Shown: positions 25,281-36,818 of the stretch, in pieces
Position numbering within the stretch: position 1 is the stretch's first letter
Layout of the letters: each line of letters opens with the position of its first letter
From: Kosakonia oryzae
GTDB lineage: Bacteria > Pseudomonadota > Gammaproteobacteria > Enterobacterales > Enterobacteriaceae
DNA: 64,000 bases
Assembly: GCF_001658025.2 (NCBI RefSeq)
Contig: NZ_CP014007.2
Coordinates: 4,278,001-4,342,000 of the forward strand
Direction: 5' to 3'
Translations under genes and position numbers: made by a program
Notes under the pieces: generated by a model
Told to the model about the DNA's origin: nothing
The model's input: the letters and a program-made list of their open reading frames with translations, nothing else
Databases searched by the model: none

Positions 25281-26532
25281 ATGCGCGAACGGTATTGTCG
25301 CCAAAACCAATCCACTTATAGGTGGTCAGCGCTTCTAAGCCCATCGGGCCGCGCGCGTGCAGTTTCTGCGTGCTGACAGCCACTTCCGCGCCAAGGCCAA
25401 ACTGACCGCCATCGGTAAAGCGCGTGGAAGCGTTCACATACACCGCCGAAGAATCCACTTCATTGATAAAGCGCTCCGCATTGCGCAGCGTGCGGGTCAG
25501 GATAGCATCGGAGTGCTGCGTGCCGTGCTGACGAATATGATCGATAGCCGCATCGAGGTCGGCCACGATTTTCACATTCAGATCCAGCGACAAAAACTCG
25601 TCGTCATACTGCTCCGCTTTCACCGCTTCCACTTTTGCCGGGCCGCTTTTCAGCAGCGCCAAAGCCTGTTCATCGGCGTGAAGCGTAACGCCGCTTTCCG
25701 CCATCTGTTTGCTCAGCGCAGGCAGGAAAGTCGCAGCAATATCCTGATGCACCAGCAGGGTTTCGACAGTATTGCAGGTGCTTGGGCGCTGCGTTTTGGC
25801 GTTGACGATCACCTTCAGCGCCGGTTCGATCTCGGCAGACTCATCCACCAGGATATGACAGACGCCAATACCGCCAGTGATCACCGGGATAGTTGACTGC
25901 TCGCGGCACAGCTTGTGCAGACCCGCGCCGCCGCGTGGAATCAGCATGTCGATGTATTTATCCATGCGCAGCATTTGATTGACCAGTTCGCGCTCCGGGC
26001 TTTCAATCGCCTGTACCGCACCGGCAGGCAGGCCGCACTCTTCCAGCGCCTGCTGAATCACTTTTACCGTGGCCGCATTGGTGCGCCAGGTTTCCTTGCC
26101 GCCGCGCAGGATTGCCGCGTTACCGGTTTTCAGGCACAGCGAAGCCACATCAACGGTCACGTTCGGGCGCGCTTCATAAATCACGCCGATAACGCCCAGC
26201 GGCACGCGACGGCGCTCAATGCGCAGGCCGCTGTCCAGCAAACCGCCGTCGATCACCTGGCCGACCGGATCGGCCAGTTTGCAAACCTGACGAACATCGT
26301 CGGCGATCCCTTTTAAGCGCGCCGGGTTCAGCGCCAGACGGTCGAGCATCGCTTCGCTCAGGCCGTTGCGGCGAGCTTCCAGCAGATCCTGCTCGTTCGC
26401 CAGCAGGATCTCGTGCGACTGCGCTTCCAGATAATCGGCGATTTTTTCCAGCACGCGGTTTTTCTCGCGGCTGGAGAGCAATGCCAGCTTGTATGATGCT
26501 GCTTTTGCAGCAATGCCCATTTGTTCCAGCAT
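25279..26532 (-). CDS. proA: Glutamate-5-semialdehyde dehydrogenase (gamma-glutamyl phosphate reductase)
   Basis: A 417-residue product, the same length as E. coli ProA. It catalyses the NADPH-dependent reduction of gamma-glutamyl phosphate in proline synthesis. The conserved segments [19 protein letters not shown] and the catalytic cysteine region [13 protein letters not shown] are intact, as is the tail [15 protein letters not shown]. It follows proB by 11 bases and is translated from the same message. Confidence 0.97.
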   Translation of the reverse strand: MLEQMGIAAKAASYKLALLSSREKNRVLEKIADYLEAQSHEILLANEQDLLEARRNGLSEAMLDRLALNPARLKGIADDVRQVCKLADPVGQVIDGGLLDSGLRIERRRVPLGVIGVIYEARPNVTVDVASLCLKTGNAAILRGGKETWRTNAATVKVIQQALEECGLPAGAVQAIESPERELVNQMLRMDKYIDMLIPRGGAGLHKLCREQSTIPVITGGIGVCHILVDESAEIEPALKVIVNAKTQRPSTCNTVETLLVHQDIAATFLPALSKQMAESGVTLHADEQALALLKSGPAKVEAVKAEQYDDEFLSLDLNVKIVADLDAAIDHIRQHGTQHSDAILTRTLRNAERFINEVDSSAVYVNASTRFTDGGQFGLGAEVAVSTQKLHARGPMGLEALTTYKWIGFGDNTVRA

Positions 26533-26543
26533 ACTTCTGCTCC

Positions 26544-27647
26544 TTAACGGGTAATCATGTCGTCGCGGTGAACAGCGACAGGGCCATATTCATAGCCCAG
26601 AATGGCGTCGATTTGCTGCGAGTGATGTCCGGCAATACGGCGTAGCGCATCGCTGTTATAGCGGGTAACGCCGTGGGCAATATCACGCCCCTGCAAATTA
26701 CAGATGCGGATCACTTCACCACGGGAGAAGTTGCCTGTCACGCTTTTAATGCCTTTCGGCAACAGTGAACTGCCACGTTCGAGGATCGCGGCAGTGGCGC
26801 CTTCATCAACGGCTATCTCACCCGCTGGCGGCGCGCCGAAGATCCAGCGTTTGCGGCTTTCCAGCGGCGAAGCTTGCGCGTGGAAACGCGTTCCCACGGA
26901 GATCCCCTCCATCACATCGCCAATCACGCCCGGCTTGCTGCCTGCAGCGATAATGGTGTCGATCCCGGCGCGGCAGGCGACATCGGCAGCCTGCAATTTG
27001 GTGCCCATTCCGCCAGTGCCAAGGCCAGAAACGCTGTCACCCGCAATCGCACGCAGGGCATCATCGATGCCGTAAACATCTTTAATCAGTTCTGCATCCG
27101 GGTTGTTACGCGGATCGGCAGTGAACAGCCCCTGCTGATCGGTCAGCAGCAGCAGTTTATCCGCACCAGCCAGAATCGCTGCCAGCGCAGAGAGGTTATC
27201 GTTGTCGCCGACTTTGATTTCCGCCGTCGCGACCGCGTCATTTTCGTTAATCACCGGCACGATATTGTTATCAAGCAGCGCGCGCAGCGTGTCGCGCGCG
27301 TTAAGGAAGCGCTCTCTGTCTTCCATATCCGCGCGGGTCAGCAACATCTGCCCGACGTGAATACCGTAAATAGAAAACAGTTGTTCCCATAACTGAATCA
27401 AACGGCTCTGTCCCACCGCCGCCAGCAGTTGTTTCGAGGCGATGGTGGCGGGTAATTCCGGGTAGCCGAGGTGTTCGCGCCCTGCGGCAATCGCCCCGGA
27501 AGTCACAATTACAATACGATGCCCGGCGGCGTGTTGCTGCGCGCACTGGCGCACCAGTTCCACAATATGGGCGCGGTTCAGGCGACGGGAACCGCCCGTT
27601 AAAACACTGGTGCCGAGTTTTACCACCAGCGTCTGGCTGTCACTCAT
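26544..27647 (-). CDS. proB: Glutamate 5-kinase
   Basis: A 367-residue product with an amino-acid kinase domain ([60 protein letters not shown]) and a C-terminal PUA domain ([17 protein letters not shown]). It performs the first, proline-inhibited step of proline synthesis in the cytoplasm. It is first in proBA and divergent from phoE over a 296-base region, as in E. coli. Confidence 0.97.
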   Translation of the reverse strand: MSDSQTLVVKLGTSVLTGGSRRLNRAHIVELVRQCAQQHAAGHRIVIVTSGAIAAGREHLGYPELPATIASKQLLAAVGQSRLIQLWEQLFSIYGIHVGQMLLTRADMEDRERFLNARDTLRALLDNNIVPVINENDAVATAEIKVGDNDNLSALAAILAGADKLLLLTDQQGLFTADPRNNPDAELIKDVYGIDDALRAIAGDSVSGLGTGGMGTKLQAADVACRAGIDTIIAAGSKPGVIGDVMEGISVGTRFHAQASPLESRKRWIFGAPPAGEIAVDEGATAAILERGSSLLPKGIKSVTGNFSRGEVIRICNLQGRDIAHGVTRYNSDALRRIAGHHSQQIDAILGYEYGPVAVHRDDMITR

Positions 27648-27842
27648 GATTCTCTGCCGTTTTTTAGAAAAAATAAGAAATATCGATAGTCGTCAGACGT
27701 TGTAACAGGAGTCGCGGCGATTGCCAACCGTCAGTGCAATCAGGCCACTTTTTTGTTGCGCGGGATCAGCAAGCGTAACGGTAGATTTTGACGTTTTTAT
27801 TGCAAACACACTAAAACACAACTTTTTAAAAATATTCTTAAT

Positions 27843-27860
27843 TTGTCATAAATGTTTAAT
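27843..27860 (+). promoter_or_regulatory. PHO box upstream of phoE
   Basis: TTGTCATAAATGTTTAAT matches the 18-base PHO box consensus CTGTCATAWAWCTGTMAY closely (15 of 18), about 84 bases before the phoE start. PhoB activation under phosphate limitation is expected. Confidence 0.75.
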
Positions 27861-27943
27861 TTCAGAGCGATAAAACCCTTCCTGTTTTTTCACGGGGTAT
27901 ATGCCCAGCGAATATTAGCGCGTTAGTTAAATCAGGAATCAAA

Positions 27944-29041
27944 ATGAAAAAGAGCACTCTGGCATTAATGGTAATGAGCGTTGTCGCTTCTGCATCCGTT
28001 CACGCAGCGGAAGTTTATAACAAGAACGGCAACAAGCTGGATGTGTACGGCAAAGTGAAAGCCATGCACTACTTCAGCGACGATACCAGCAACGACGGTG
28101 ATAAAACTTATGTTCGTTTCGGTTTCAAAGGCGAAACGCAGATTAACGATCAGCTGACCGGTTTTGGTCGTTGGGAAGCCGAATTTGCCGGTAACAACGA
28201 CGAAACCAACAATAACAATGCAACATCCAGCCAGAAAACCCGTCTGGCATTTGCTGGCCTGAAAATGAAAGACGTCGGTTCTATCGACTACGGTCGTAAC
28301 CTGGGCGTGCTGTACGACGTGGCAGCCATAACCGATATGTTCCCGGAATTCGGCGGTGACGGTCTGGCCCGTACCGATAACTTCATGACCAAACGTACCT
28401 CTGGCGTTGCTACTTACCGCAACACCGACTTCTTTGGCATGATCGACGGTCTGAACATGACCCTGCAATACCAGGGGAAAAATGAAAGCAGCCGCGCTGT
28501 TAGCAAACAAAACGGCGACGGCTGGGGCACTTCTCTCTCCTATAACTTCGGCGGCAGCGCGTTCAGCCTGATTGGTGCCTATGCTAACTCTGACCGTACC
28601 ACCGCGCAGAACGCCGCAGCGTTTGGTCGCGGCGAGAAAGCCGAAGCCTGGGCAACCGGCGCGAAATACGACGCCAATAACCTGTATATCGCTACTATGT
28701 ACGGCATCGCCTACAACATGACGCCAGTATCTGCCGCATCTTCTACCGGTCTGGGCTCAGGTTTTGCTAACAAAACCGAGAACTTCGAAGCGGTTATCCA
28801 GTATCAGTTCGACTTCGGCCTGCGTCCGTCCCTGGGCTATGTGATGACCAAAGGCAAAGATCTGGAAAAAGGGATTGGCGACGAAGATCTGGTTAACTAC
28901 ATCGATGTTGGCGCAACTTACTACTTCAACAAAAACATCTCTGCGATGGTGGATTACAAAATCAACCAGCTAAAAGACGATAACAAACTGGGTCTGGCGA
29001 ATGACGACGTTGTTGCCGTTGCCGTGACCTACCAGTTCTAA
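27944..29041 (+). CDS. phoE: Phosphate-limitation-inducible outer membrane porin
   Basis: A 365-residue general-porin-family protein with a signal peptide ([21 protein letters not shown]) cut before [16 protein letters not shown]. The conserved loop-3 region [16 protein letters not shown] and the final VAVAVTYQF, ending in Phe, mark a trimeric porin. It is somewhat longer than E. coli PhoE (351), with extra residues in surface loops. Identity as phoE rests on the proB/crl neighbours and the PHO box. Confidence 0.93.
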   Translation: MKKSTLALMVMSVVASASVHAAEVYNKNGNKLDVYGKVKAMHYFSDDTSNDGDKTYVRFGFKGETQINDQLTGFGRWEAEFAGNNDETNNNNATSSQKTRLAFAGLKMKDVGSIDYGRNLGVLYDVAAITDMFPEFGGDGLARTDNFMTKRTSGVATYRNTDFFGMIDGLNMTLQYQGKNESSRAVSKQNGDGWGTSLSYNFGGSAFSLIGAYANSDRTTAQNAAAFGRGEKAEAWATGAKYDANNLYIATMYGIAYNMTPVSAASSTGLGSGFANKTENFEAVIQYQFDFGLRPSLGYVMTKGKDLEKGIGDEDLVNYIDVGATYYFNKNISAMVDYKINQLKDDNKLGLANDDVVAVAVTYQF

Positions 29042-29072
29042 GTTTTTGAACCCTTAACACCCTCGTTATATT

Positions 29073-29100
29073 AATGCCCTCGACTGAGGGCATTTCTTTA
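29073..29100 (+). terminator. phoE terminator
   Basis: ATGCCCTC / GAGGGCAT with loop GACT, followed by TTCTTTA, 30 bases after the stop. Confidence 0.85.
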
Positions 29101-29136
29101 ATCTGATTCAGGTTACAAGCTGGCCTGGGTCAGAAA

Positions 29137-29170
29137 CCCGATACGTGAAAGGCGATCGGGCTTTTTTTTA
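29137..29170 (+). terminator. Second terminator between phoE and crl
   Basis: CCCGAT pairs with ATCGGG across 12 bases and is followed by CTTTTTTTTA. It backs up the first phoE terminator. Confidence 0.7.
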
Positions 29171-29183
29171 TTCAGGGGGGAAT

Positions 29184-29582
29184 TTACGCGGGGAGTTTCA
29201 ATGACTCTTTGAAATTATCGGCAGGTTCCAGCTTCAACTCTAAGGACGCCAGCATCGTACGCGCCCGTTCGTGAAAATCACGTAGCGTCTGTTCGAGGCG
29301 ATCGACCACTTCCTGATCTTTAATTGCCGTCGGCTTCCAGTGCCCTTCTTTATCAAACAGACCAAACTGATAACGGTAGGTAAAACGTTTTTCTTGCGCT
29401 TCCATTTCCATCCACCATCCCCAAAACTCGCGTTTCTCCGGCGCTGGTTTTACGTTGACGCAAACAGCCAGGCAATCAAAGAAAAAGCGGTTATCTTCGC
29501 ACTGCTCTTCGCGGATATAAGGCCCAAGCGCAGTAAATTTTTTAACCAGTCTGCTTTTCGGATGTCCACTCGGTAACGTCAT
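29184..29582 (-). CDS. crl: Sigma-S factor-binding protein Crl
   Basis: A 132-residue protein; the E. coli protein has 133. It starts [20 protein letters not shown] and keeps the central [13 protein letters not shown] region. Crl binds sigma-S and helps it join core RNA polymerase, raising expression of stationary-phase and curli genes. Placement between phoE and frsA is as in E. coli. Confidence 0.97.
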   Translation of the reverse strand: MTLPSGHPKSRLVKKFTALGPYIREEQCEDNRFFFDCLAVCVNVKPAPEKREFWGWWMEMEAQEKRFTYRYQFGLFDKEGHWKPTAIKDQEVVDRLEQTLRDFHERARTMLASLELKLEPADNFKESLKLPA

Positions 29583-29639
29583 TGCGATCTCCTTTTGTGA
29601 AGCAACTGTTTTACCAAATCAATAGAATTTATCAATCTA

Positions 29640-30884
29640 TTAACGGAAATGATGGTTGATCCATCCGGTTATTTGCTCCAACGCCTTATCAAAATTGCGA
29701 TAGACCGGATTGAAGGGGATCTCCAACAGTTTGCCTTCACTCGATGACGTACTGATTAAACGCGACTCCTCTTCCGGGCTGAACGGATCGTTTTGCCAGA
29801 AACCAGAAAGCATCGGCGTTGGGCAACGCCGTCCGAGCAAGCCCTGAGTTTTCAGGGAGTAGCGATTCAACTCAACGCGCAGCGCTTCATCGGAAGCATC
29901 ATGCATCCCCAGACGGCTGGCCAGCACATCAAGATACATTTCCGGAACCTGCCCCTGGCGTAACGGCTCGTTAAGCAGCGAATGCACTATCGGCCCCAGA
30001 CACGCCACCGCTTTCAGGCGCGGCGCTTCCAGATAAGCCAGGCGTACCGCTACGTTTGCGCCAAAACGGAAGCCAAACGCCGCGACCCGCGTATGATCGA
30101 CCCACGGAACATTCGGCAGCGCTTTTAAAACGTGCTGATGCAGCAGACTCGAATCCTGGGTTAATTTCCATTTCGACGAAAAGCCGACAGAAGGCATATC
30201 CAGCGTCAACATCGCCATTCCCTGCGGAGCGAAGTAACGCTCATAGAGGGTGTAGTAATCGATTTGCAGGCCATCCAGCCCGCCGCACATTAATACCGTC
30301 GGGAAAGGACCGTCGCCAGGGGGCATATGCAAAAAACCGGTCACTGGCGAACCGCCCGGAATGCTGAACTGCATCTCTTTGAGCGCCCCAGGCAGGCGCT
30401 GCGCCGCCTCTTCATAGGCGCGATTCGCCAGCGCCTGCGCCTGCTCGGCCAGCACATCGCCCTTGATGTGCGGATAAGCTGCCAGGCTGTACAGGCTGGA
30501 GGCTCGCAGCCAGTGGCGACCGCTCTGCGTCGTTTCCTGCTCCTGCATCGCCTTTTGCTGCCACAGCATCGCCTGCGTGGACCATTCGTAAATCCAGTTA
30601 CCGCTGCGGTAACCCACCACCGTATCGTAGAGTTCCGGATCGGTGCGCTCGGCCTGGCTTATCACAATGCGCGACTGTACTTCGAGGATCTCGCGGGCAT
30701 CAATACCGCGCCAAATCCACATTAAGCGGTTGAGCATGCGATACCAGTGCAGGACGTTTTTACCGTCCAGCGTTGATAAGATCTGCGGCTGCGTGCCAGC
30801 GTTGAACCGACGTACCAGCGTTGATGTTTCCGGATGCTTGAAACGGGGTTTGAACAGGGTTTCGCTAAGATTGGCTTGTGACAT
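29640..30884 (-). CDS. frsA: Fermentation-respiration switch protein FrsA (esterase-like)
   Basis: From the ATG at 30884 the protein has 414 residues, the E. coli length; the frame open to 30911 is not needed. It is an alpha/beta-hydrolase-fold protein ([18 protein letters not shown], then [17 protein letters not shown] in place of a strict GXSXG). E. coli FrsA binds unphosphorylated EIIA-Glc and promotes fermentation. The C-terminal [17 protein letters not shown] is conserved. Confidence 0.96.
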   Translation of the reverse strand: MSQANLSETLFKPRFKHPETSTLVRRFNAGTQPQILSTLDGKNVLHWYRMLNRLMWIWRGIDAREILEVQSRIVISQAERTDPELYDTVVGYRSGNWIYEWSTQAMLWQQKAMQEQETTQSGRHWLRASSLYSLAAYPHIKGDVLAEQAQALANRAYEEAAQRLPGALKEMQFSIPGGSPVTGFLHMPPGDGPFPTVLMCGGLDGLQIDYYTLYERYFAPQGMAMLTLDMPSVGFSSKWKLTQDSSLLHQHVLKALPNVPWVDHTRVAAFGFRFGANVAVRLAYLEAPRLKAVACLGPIVHSLLNEPLRQGQVPEMYLDVLASRLGMHDASDEALRVELNRYSLKTQGLLGRRCPTPMLSGFWQNDPFSPEEESRLISTSSSEGKLLEIPFNPVYRNFDKALEQITGWINHHFR

Positions 30885-30948
30885 CGCACGCAGCCTCCAT
30901 GTATCTATCACTGGAGGTTATTGTAACCTGAGGTGCGACAAAATGAAC

Positions 30949-30971
30949 AACGCCCGGTAGAACCGGGCGTT
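30949..30971 (-). terminator. gpt terminator
   Basis: AACGCCCGGT and ACCGGGCGTT form a perfect 10-bp stem with a three-base loop, 20 bases after the gpt stop on the minus strand; GTTCATTTTG follows. Confidence 0.75.
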
Positions 30972-30991
30972 AGCAGAACGTGCGGGGGGAA

Positions 30992-31450
30992 TTAACGGCC
31001 GCTGATAGGCGGAACGAAAACCACGCCCATATCCCACGGCTGTTCAATCCAGGTATCCTGTGGAATATCAATAACATAATCATCAACCAGCGGGCGACCT
31101 GCCGGTTTGGCGAAGATGGTGACAAAGTGCGCTTTCGGATACATTTCACGAATGGCTACCGCAGTACCGCCTGTGTCAACCAGATCGTCAATCACGATAA
31201 AACCTTCACCATCGCCTTCCGCACGTTTCAGCACTTTTAATTCGCGCTGGTTATCGTGGTCGTAGCTGGAGATGCAAACGGTATCAACATGACGAATGCC
31301 CAACTCACGCGCCAGTAATGCACCCGGTACCAGACCGCCGCGGCTTACGGCGATAATGCCTTTCCATTGTTCTGAAGGCATCAGTCGGGCAGCCAGTTTG
31401 CGTGCGTGAATCTGCAACATGTCCCAGGTGACGACGTATTTTTCGCTCAT
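30992..31450 (-). CDS. gpt: Xanthine-guanine phosphoribosyltransferase
   Basis: A 152-residue protein, nearly identical to E. coli Gpt as remembered. The PRPP-binding motif [15 protein letters not shown] and the N-terminal [18 protein letters not shown] are intact, and it ends PPISGR. It salvages guanine, xanthine and hypoxanthine to nucleotides at the inner face of the membrane. It is divergent from pepD. Confidence 0.98.
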   Translation of the reverse strand: MSEKYVVTWDMLQIHARKLAARLMPSEQWKGIIAVSRGGLVPGALLARELGIRHVDTVCISSYDHDNQRELKVLKRAEGDGEGFIVIDDLVDTGGTAVAIREMYPKAHFVTIFAKPAGRPLVDDYVIDIPQDTWIEQPWDMGVVFVPPISGR

Positions 31451-31709
31451 GTGAAGTGTCCCAGCCCGTGTTTTACGGCTTAAAAAGTATTCCAGGGGAA
31501 AATAGGTTGCGCGAGATTATAGAGATCTGCGGCACTAAAAACCAGTATTACCCGGCATTAGCGGCGCTTTTTCCACGTTTACAGGCTCGCAGTCTGGCAA
31601 GAAAGTGTTATTCTCAACGCCATCTCGCAAGGCGCTCTTGCGATGCCCGTTTATTTAACCCTGTGACCTGCAAGGTAAGTTTCGCAGGCTCTTTGTAAGG
31701 AGACTCATC

Positions 31710-33167
31710 GTGTCTGAACTGTCTCAACTATCGCCACAACCGCTGTGGGATATTTTTGCCAAAATCTGTTCTATTCCTCACCCGTCCTACCATGAAGAAC
31801 AACTCGCCGAACATATTATGGGCTGGGCGAAGGAAAAAGGTCTCCACGCAGAGCGCGACCAGGTGGGCAACATTCTGATCCGCAAACCGGCCACCGCCGG
31901 CATGGAAAATCGCAAACCGGTCGTATTGCAGGCGCACCTGGACATGGTGCCGCAGAAAAATAACGACACCGTTCATGACTTCACCACCGATCCGATTCGC
32001 CCTTATATCGATGGCGAATGGGTTAAAGCGCGCGGCACCACGCTCGGCGCGGATAACGGCATCGGTATGGCCTCTGCGCTGGCCGTTCTGGCCGATTCCA
32101 CCGTGCAACACGGCCCGCTGGAAGTGCTGCTGACCATGACCGAAGAAGCGGGTATGGACGGCGCGTTTGGTTTGCAGGCCAACTGGCTGCAGGCAGACAT
32201 TCTGATTAACACCGACTCTGAAGAAGAGGGTGAGATCTACATGGGCTGCGCGGGCGGGATCGATTTTATCACCACCCTGCCGCTGACCCGCGAAGCCGTA
32301 CCGGCCGGTTATGAAACCTTCAAACTGACGCTGAAAGGCCTGAAAGGCGGCCACTCCGGCGCGGAAATTCATGTCGGTCTGGGCAACGCCAATAAACTGC
32401 TGGCGCGCTTCCTGGCCGGACATGCGGCGGAACTGGATCTGCGTCTGCTCGATTTCACTGGCGGCACCCTGCGCAATGCGATCCCGCGCGAAGCGATTGC
32501 CGTAGTCGCTGTTCCGGCCGCTAACGCCGCGCAGCTCAAAACGCTGGCCAGCACGTATCAGGCAATCCTGAAAAACGAGCTGGAGATGAAAGAGAAGAAC
32601 CTGGTGGTGCTGCTGGAAAGCGCAAGCAGCGATAAATCCGCGCTGACCACGGCTTCCCGCGACACGTTTGTTCGCCTGCTGAACGCCACGCCAAACGGCG
32701 TCATTCGTAACTCCGACGTGGCAAAAGGCGTGGTTGAAACCTCGCTGAACGTCGGCGTGGTTACCCTGCAGGACGACAGCGCGGAAATCATCTGCCTGAT
32801 CCGTTCGCTGGTTGATAGCGGTAAAGATTACGTGGTGAGCATGCTGGAATCGCTGGGCGCGCTGGCTGGCGCGAAAACGGCGCCGAAAGGCGGCTACCCG
32901 GGCTGGCAGCCGGATGCGCATTCGCCGGTAATGGCGCTGGTGCGTGAGACTTATCAGCGTTTGTTCAACAAAACGCCGAACATTCAGGTGATCCACGCAG
33001 GTCTGGAGTGCGGTCTGTTCAAAAAACCGTACCCGAACATGGACATGGTCTCCATTGGGCCAACCATTACTGGCCCGCACTCTCCGGATGAGCAAGTGCA
33101 TATCGAAAGCGTGGGCCACTACTGGACGCTGCTGACCGAGCTGCTGAAAGCGATTCCGGCGAAATAA
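31710..33167 (+). CDS. pepD: Cytosol nonspecific dipeptidase (peptidase D)
   Basis: A 485-residue M20-family metallopeptidase that starts with GTG behind TAAGGAG, as in E. coli. Metal ligands are visible: His in LQAHLDMVPQ, Asp in LGADNGIGMA, the Glu pair in TMTEEAGMDGAFG, Asp in INTDSEEEGE, and the late His in TGPHSPDEQVH. It cleaves a wide range of dipeptides, including Xaa-His, in the cytoplasm. It converges on dinB across a strong hairpin. Confidence 0.97.
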   Translation: MSELSQLSPQPLWDIFAKICSIPHPSYHEEQLAEHIMGWAKEKGLHAERDQVGNILIRKPATAGMENRKPVVLQAHLDMVPQKNNDTVHDFTTDPIRPYIDGEWVKARGTTLGADNGIGMASALAVLADSTVQHGPLEVLLTMTEEAGMDGAFGLQANWLQADILINTDSEEEGEIYMGCAGGIDFITTLPLTREAVPAGYETFKLTLKGLKGGHSGAEIHVGLGNANKLLARFLAGHAAELDLRLLDFTGGTLRNAIPREAIAVVAVPAANAAQLKTLASTYQAILKNELEMKEKNLVVLLESASSDKSALTTASRDTFVRLLNATPNGVIRNSDVAKGVVETSLNVGVVTLQDDSAEIICLIRSLVDSGKDYVVSMLESLGALAGAKTAPKGGYPGWQPDAHSPVMALVRETYQRLFNKTPNIQVIHAGLECGLFKKPYPNMDMVSIGPTITGPHSPDEQVHIESVGHYWTLLTELLKAIPAK

Positions 33168-33173
33168 GCCCGC

Positions 33174-33197
33174 TGTCCGCGCCGCCCGGCGCGGACA
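33174..33197. terminator. Hairpin between convergent pepD and dinB
   Basis: TGTCCGCGCCG and CGGCGCGGACA form an 11-bp GC-rich palindrome five bases past the dinB stop and seven past the pepD stop. TTCATTTA on the plus side is a weak T-run. Confidence 0.7.
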
Positions 33198-33202
33198 TTC
33201 AT

Positions 33203-34258
33203 TTATAACCCCAGCACCAGTTGCCGCTCCAGTTGCGGATCCAGCAACGTCACATGCAGCCCTACCAGCCGCACACCGCGCCCGCCGCGACGCTCATCCC
33301 ACGTTTTCCGCGCCGTTGCCAGCAGATCCTCTTTATTTAAGCGCGGCCAGACATGTTCCTGGGTAGTGAGCTGAAAATCATTAAACTTCAGCTTTACGCC
33401 CTGGCGGGCAATCAGCAGATCCGGCTTCACTTTGGCCAGCCGTCGCTCCAGCTCCGGGTATAAATGCTCAATAATCGCTTCGCACTCTTCCCAGTGGTGA
33501 ATATCGTCTGCCAGCGTGCGCTCCACGCCGACGGATTTACGTAACCGCTCGCTACTGATTTCCCGCTCATCAATGCCCTGGCTGCGCTCCCACAAAATAC
33601 GGCCAAATTTACCAAAGCGTTTAAGCAACATCGCCAGATCGCTGCGCTGCACATCTTCACAGGTGCGCAGCCCCAGCGTCTCCAGTTTTGCCGCCGACAC
33701 TTTGCCGACGCCCGGAATCTTGCTTAGCGGCAGCGTGCGGAGAAATTGCGGAACGTCCGCTGGCGTGATCACGTACTGGCCGTTGGGTTTATTGAGATCG
33801 GAGGCAATTTTGGCGAGAAACTTTACCGGCGCCACGCCCGCCGAAGCCGTTAGCTGCGTTTCATTAAAAATAGTCTGGCGGATCTCCTGCGCCATCAGCG
33901 TTGCTGAGCCGTAGCAGTGCGGGCTGTCGGTAACATCCAGATAGGCTTCATCCAGCGAAAGCGGTTCAATCAATGTCGTGTAGCGGGAAAAGATCTCGCG
34001 GATCTGATTTGACGCTTCTTTATAAGCATCAAAACGGCCGGGCAGCAGAGTAAGGTGAGGACAAAGTTTCAGCGCCATTGCCGTGGGCATTGCGCTGCGC
34101 ACGCCGAATTTACGCGCCGGATAATTGGCGGTGCTGATAACGCCACGCTTAACGCGGCTGCCGCCAATGGCAATGGGGATGTCGCGCAGGGCGGGGTTAT
34201 CGCGCATCTCGACCGCCGCGAAAAAGCAATCCATATCGACATGTATGATTTTGCGCAT
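33203..34258 (-). CDS. dinB: DNA polymerase IV (Y-family)
   Basis: From the ATG at 34258 the protein has 351 residues, as in E. coli; the frame to 34297 would be an unneeded extension. Catalytic residues are in [14 protein letters not shown] and [15 protein letters not shown]. The steric-gate Phe, helix-hairpin-helix ([16 protein letters not shown]) and the C-terminal beta-clamp peptide QLVLGL are present. It performs error-prone translesion synthesis and is SOS-induced through the LexA box at 34279-34294. Confidence 0.98.
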   Translation of the reverse strand: MRKIIHVDMDCFFAAVEMRDNPALRDIPIAIGGSRVKRGVISTANYPARKFGVRSAMPTAMALKLCPHLTLLPGRFDAYKEASNQIREIFSRYTTLIEPLSLDEAYLDVTDSPHCYGSATLMAQEIRQTIFNETQLTASAGVAPVKFLAKIASDLNKPNGQYVITPADVPQFLRTLPLSKIPGVGKVSAAKLETLGLRTCEDVQRSDLAMLLKRFGKFGRILWERSQGIDEREISSERLRKSVGVERTLADDIHHWEECEAIIEHLYPELERRLAKVKPDLLIARQGVKLKFNDFQLTTQEHVWPRLNKEDLLATARKTWDERRGGRGVRLVGLHVTLLDPQLERQLVLGL

Positions 34259-34610
34259 GCGTACGCCCTCACAGAACACTGGATAAGTATACAGCACAGT
34301 CCAGTGAAATGAGAAGCCAGTGCGTAAAACCGCCGAAAAGAGGGTAATTTGATGGTTACTTCTGCCGTTTTAGTTTCATAATAACCCCCAGCTAAACGGC
34401 CAGGTGTTTGAAACGCAAAACAGAACACAATTTGCGCAATGGCGAAAATATCGCCAAAAAAAGATGAAGCGTGAAGGATGGACTCTATTCTGGCTTGCGA
34501 AAAAATGCCGTAATGCTAATGTGGGCGCTCCGAAACAGATTAGTCTGAATTTTGGGCATCTTTTGCCGTCCTGGCAATGTGGTATTCGCTTTATCAAGGA
34601 AACAAGTTGT
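34259..34610. other. dinB - yafK divergent intergenic region, 352 bases
   Basis: Besides the LexA box it holds a small palindrome TGGCGA-AAATA-TCGCCA at 34440-34456 followed by a run of A. A reading frame in phase with yafK runs through it from 34404, but the conserved signal peptide starts at 34611. Confidence 0.5.
34279..34294 (-). promoter_or_regulatory. LexA box of dinB
   Basis: On the minus strand the site reads CTGTATACTTATCCAG, close to the consensus CTGTATATATATACAG. It lies 21 bases before the dinB start, where LexA would block transcription. Confidence 0.85.
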
Positions 34611-35348
34611 ATGCGCAAAATCGCATTGTTTATTGCGATGCTTCTGATCCCGTGCGTCTCGTTCGCTGGCTTAATGGGCAGCAACAGTTCGATTACGCCG
34701 GTAAGCAAAGAATATAAGCAGCAGTTAATGGGGTCGCCGGTTTATATCCAAATCTTCAAAGAAGAGCGCACCCTTGATCTCTACGTCAAAATGGGCGAGC
34801 AATACCAACTGCTCGACAGCTATAAAATCTGCAATTACTCCGGCGGTCTCGGCCCGAAACAGCGCCAGGGCGATTTTAAAAGCCCGGAAGGGTTTTACTC
34901 CATTCAGCGTAATCAGTTGAAGCCGGACAGCCGCTTCTACAAAGCGATCAACATTGGTTTTCCGAATACCTATGACCGCGCCCACGGCTATGAAGGCAAG
35001 TACCTGATGATCCACGGTGCCTGCGTCTCGATTGGCTGCTATGCCATGACGGATTCGAACATTGATGAGATCTTCCAGTTTGTAACTGCCGCGCTGGTCT
35101 TTGGGCAGCCGAACGTGCAACTGAGCATCTATCCGTTCCGCATGACCGACGCCAATATGCAGCGTCACAAATATTCGACCTATGCGGATTTCTGGAAACA
35201 GCTGAAGCCGGGTTACGACTATTTTGCTACCACCCACCAGCCGCCGGTTGTCTCGGTTGTGGATGGTCGCTACGTCGTCAACAAGCCGCTGAACACCGCC
35301 GTTCAGCCACAGTTGGCGTCAAACTACACGCTCCCCCAGGCAAAATAA
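34611..35348 (+). CDS. dpaA: YkuD-family L,D-transpeptidase-like protein (YafK/DpaA/LdtF)
   Basis: The ATG at 34611 has AAGGA upstream and opens a signal peptide ([19 protein letters not shown]); the product has 245 residues. The YkuD catalytic motif is present as [13 protein letters not shown], with the active cysteine in SIGC. In E. coli the protein (YafK, also named DpaA or LdtF) detaches Braun lipoprotein from peptidoglycan in the periplasm. Its 3' end overlaps the convergent yafJ by 30 bases. Confidence 0.94.
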   Translation: MRKIALFIAMLLIPCVSFAGLMGSNSSITPVSKEYKQQLMGSPVYIQIFKEERTLDLYVKMGEQYQLLDSYKICNYSGGLGPKQRQGDFKSPEGFYSIQRNQLKPDSRFYKAINIGFPNTYDRAHGYEGKYLMIHGACVSIGCYAMTDSNIDEIFQFVTAALVFGQPNVQLSIYPFRMTDANMQRHKYSTYADFWKQLKPGYDYFATTHQPPVVSVVDGRYVVNKPLNTAVQPQLASNYTLPQAK

Positions 35349-36086
35349 TGCCCACTCGCCTGGCATAATCTTTTGCCAGGTTTCGTTGCCGGTTAACGGC
35401 TGAGTGGCGATCACGGTAACCACATCGTTTGGTGTGGTTTCCCGCTGAAAATCAATTTCAACGTCCTGATCCAGCAGCTTCGCCACACCAAACGGCGCAC
35501 GGCGGGTGATCCAGAACAGATTCGTCGAGCAGAACGCCATCACGTAGCGCCCGTCCGATAACAGCATATTGAAAACGCCCTTCTCGCGCAGTTGCGTTGC
35601 CAGCGAGGCAATGTACTTAAACACAGCCGTCATATTGCCCGGCGTGCGCGGATAACGTTCCGTAAGCTTATGCAGCAACCAGCAGAACGCTTTTTCGCTG
35701 TCGGTTTCGCCAATCGGGCGAAAATTGCCGGTCTCCAGCGATTTATAGCCGCTCAGTTGGCCGTTATGTGCGTAAGTCCAGTTGCGGCCCCACAGCTCGC
35801 GGGTGAACGGATGGGTATTTTCCAGCGCCACTTCGCCACGGTTAGCCTGGCGAATATGCGCCACTACCGAGCGGGACTTGATCGGATAGTCCTGCACCAG
35901 CTTCGCGATCGGGGAGTTAAAACTCGGTTGCGGATCTTTGAACGTGCGACAGCCCTTGCCCTCATAAAAAGTGATGCCCCAGCCGTCTTTATGCGGCCCG
36001 GTTCCACCACCGCGCTGGACAAGCCCGGTAAAACTAAAACAGATATCGGTCGGCACATTGGCGCTCATACCGAGCAGTTCGCACAT
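35319..36086 (-). CDS. yafJ: Class II glutamine amidotransferase YafJ
   Basis: From the ATG at 36086 the protein has 255 residues, as in E. coli. The N-terminal nucleophile would be Cys2 ([19 protein letters not shown]), followed by the class II patterns [22 protein letters not shown] and TYAHNGQL. The synthase partner domain is absent, so the acceptor of the ammonia is unknown. It converges on and overlaps yafK at its 3' end. Confidence 0.94.
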   Translation of the reverse strand: MCELLGMSANVPTDICFSFTGLVQRGGGTGPHKDGWGITFYEGKGCRTFKDPQPSFNSPIAKLVQDYPIKSRSVVAHIRQANRGEVALENTHPFTRELWGRNWTYAHNGQLSGYKSLETGNFRPIGETDSEKAFCWLLHKLTERYPRTPGNMTAVFKYIASLATQLREKGVFNMLLSDGRYVMAFCSTNLFWITRRAPFGVAKLLDQDVEIDFQRETTPNDVVTVIATQPLTGNETWQKIMPGEWALFCLGERVV

Positions 36087-36236
36087 ACTCACCCCCAAAA
36101 ACGCCTTAATTCTGGGAAGGCGTAATTGTTGCAGCCAGGTTGAACAGGGACAGCGCGGAAAAACCGGAGCGTACACAGAGTACGTGAGGATTTTGAGCAC
36201 TGCCCAGGTGCAAAATGGCAAATAAAATAGCCTTCC

Positions 36237-36818
36237 TTAAGCCTTAACCATCTCTTTTTCGATCAGCTGAATCAGGATATGAATCACTTTGATATGGATC
36301 TCCTGAATACGATCAGCATAACCGAAATGCGGCACACGAATTTCAACATCCGCTGTACCCGCCATTTTGCCACCATCTTTACCGGTCAGAGTGATGACTT
36401 TCATCCCCTTCTCACGCGCTGCCGCCACCGCTTTGATCACGTTGCCGGAGTTGCCGGAAGTGGAAATACCCAGCAGCACGTCGCCTTCACGGCCAACCGC
36501 TTCCACGTAGCGGGAGAAGACGTAGTCGTAACCGAAGTCATTACTCACGCAGGAGAGATGGCTGACGTCGGAGATAGCAATCGCCGGATAGCCAGGACGG
36601 TTTTCACGGTAGCGACCGGTTAACTCTTCCGCAAAATGCATGGCATCGCAGTGAGAACCGCCGTTACCGCAGGACAACACTTTACCACCCGCTTTGAAAC
36701 TGTCCGCCAACAGCACCGCCGCGCGCTGAATCGCGTGAATATTGGCTTCATCTTTCAAGAAATTCGCCAGCGTTTCCGCCGCTTCGTTCAGTTCGTTACG
36801 AATCAGATCCTGGTACAT
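36237..36818 (-). CDS. gmhA: Sedoheptulose 7-phosphate isomerase
   Basis: From the ATG at 36818 the protein has 193 residues (E. coli GmhA/LpcA 192). The SIS domain is seen in [20 protein letters not shown] and [16 protein letters not shown]. It converts sedoheptulose 7-phosphate to D-glycero-D-manno-heptose 7-phosphate, the first step to the heptose of the LPS inner core. It is divergent from fadE. Confidence 0.97.
   Translation of the reverse strand: MYQDLIRNELNEAAETLANFLKDEANIHAIQRAAVLLADSFKAGGKVLSCGNGGSHCDAMHFAEELTGRYRENRPGYPAIAISDVSHLSCVSNDFGYDYVFSRYVEAVGREGDVLLGISTSGNSGNVIKAVAAAREKGMKVITLTGKDGGKMAGTADVEIRVPHFGYADRIQEIHIKVIHILIQLIEKEMVKA

Noticed and set aside
31728..33119. 463-codon open frame antisense to pepD
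   Set aside because: It is a GC-rich shadow of pepD with low-complexity, His/Arg/Gln-rich content, no ribosome site and no recognisable motif; pepD is complete and conserved.
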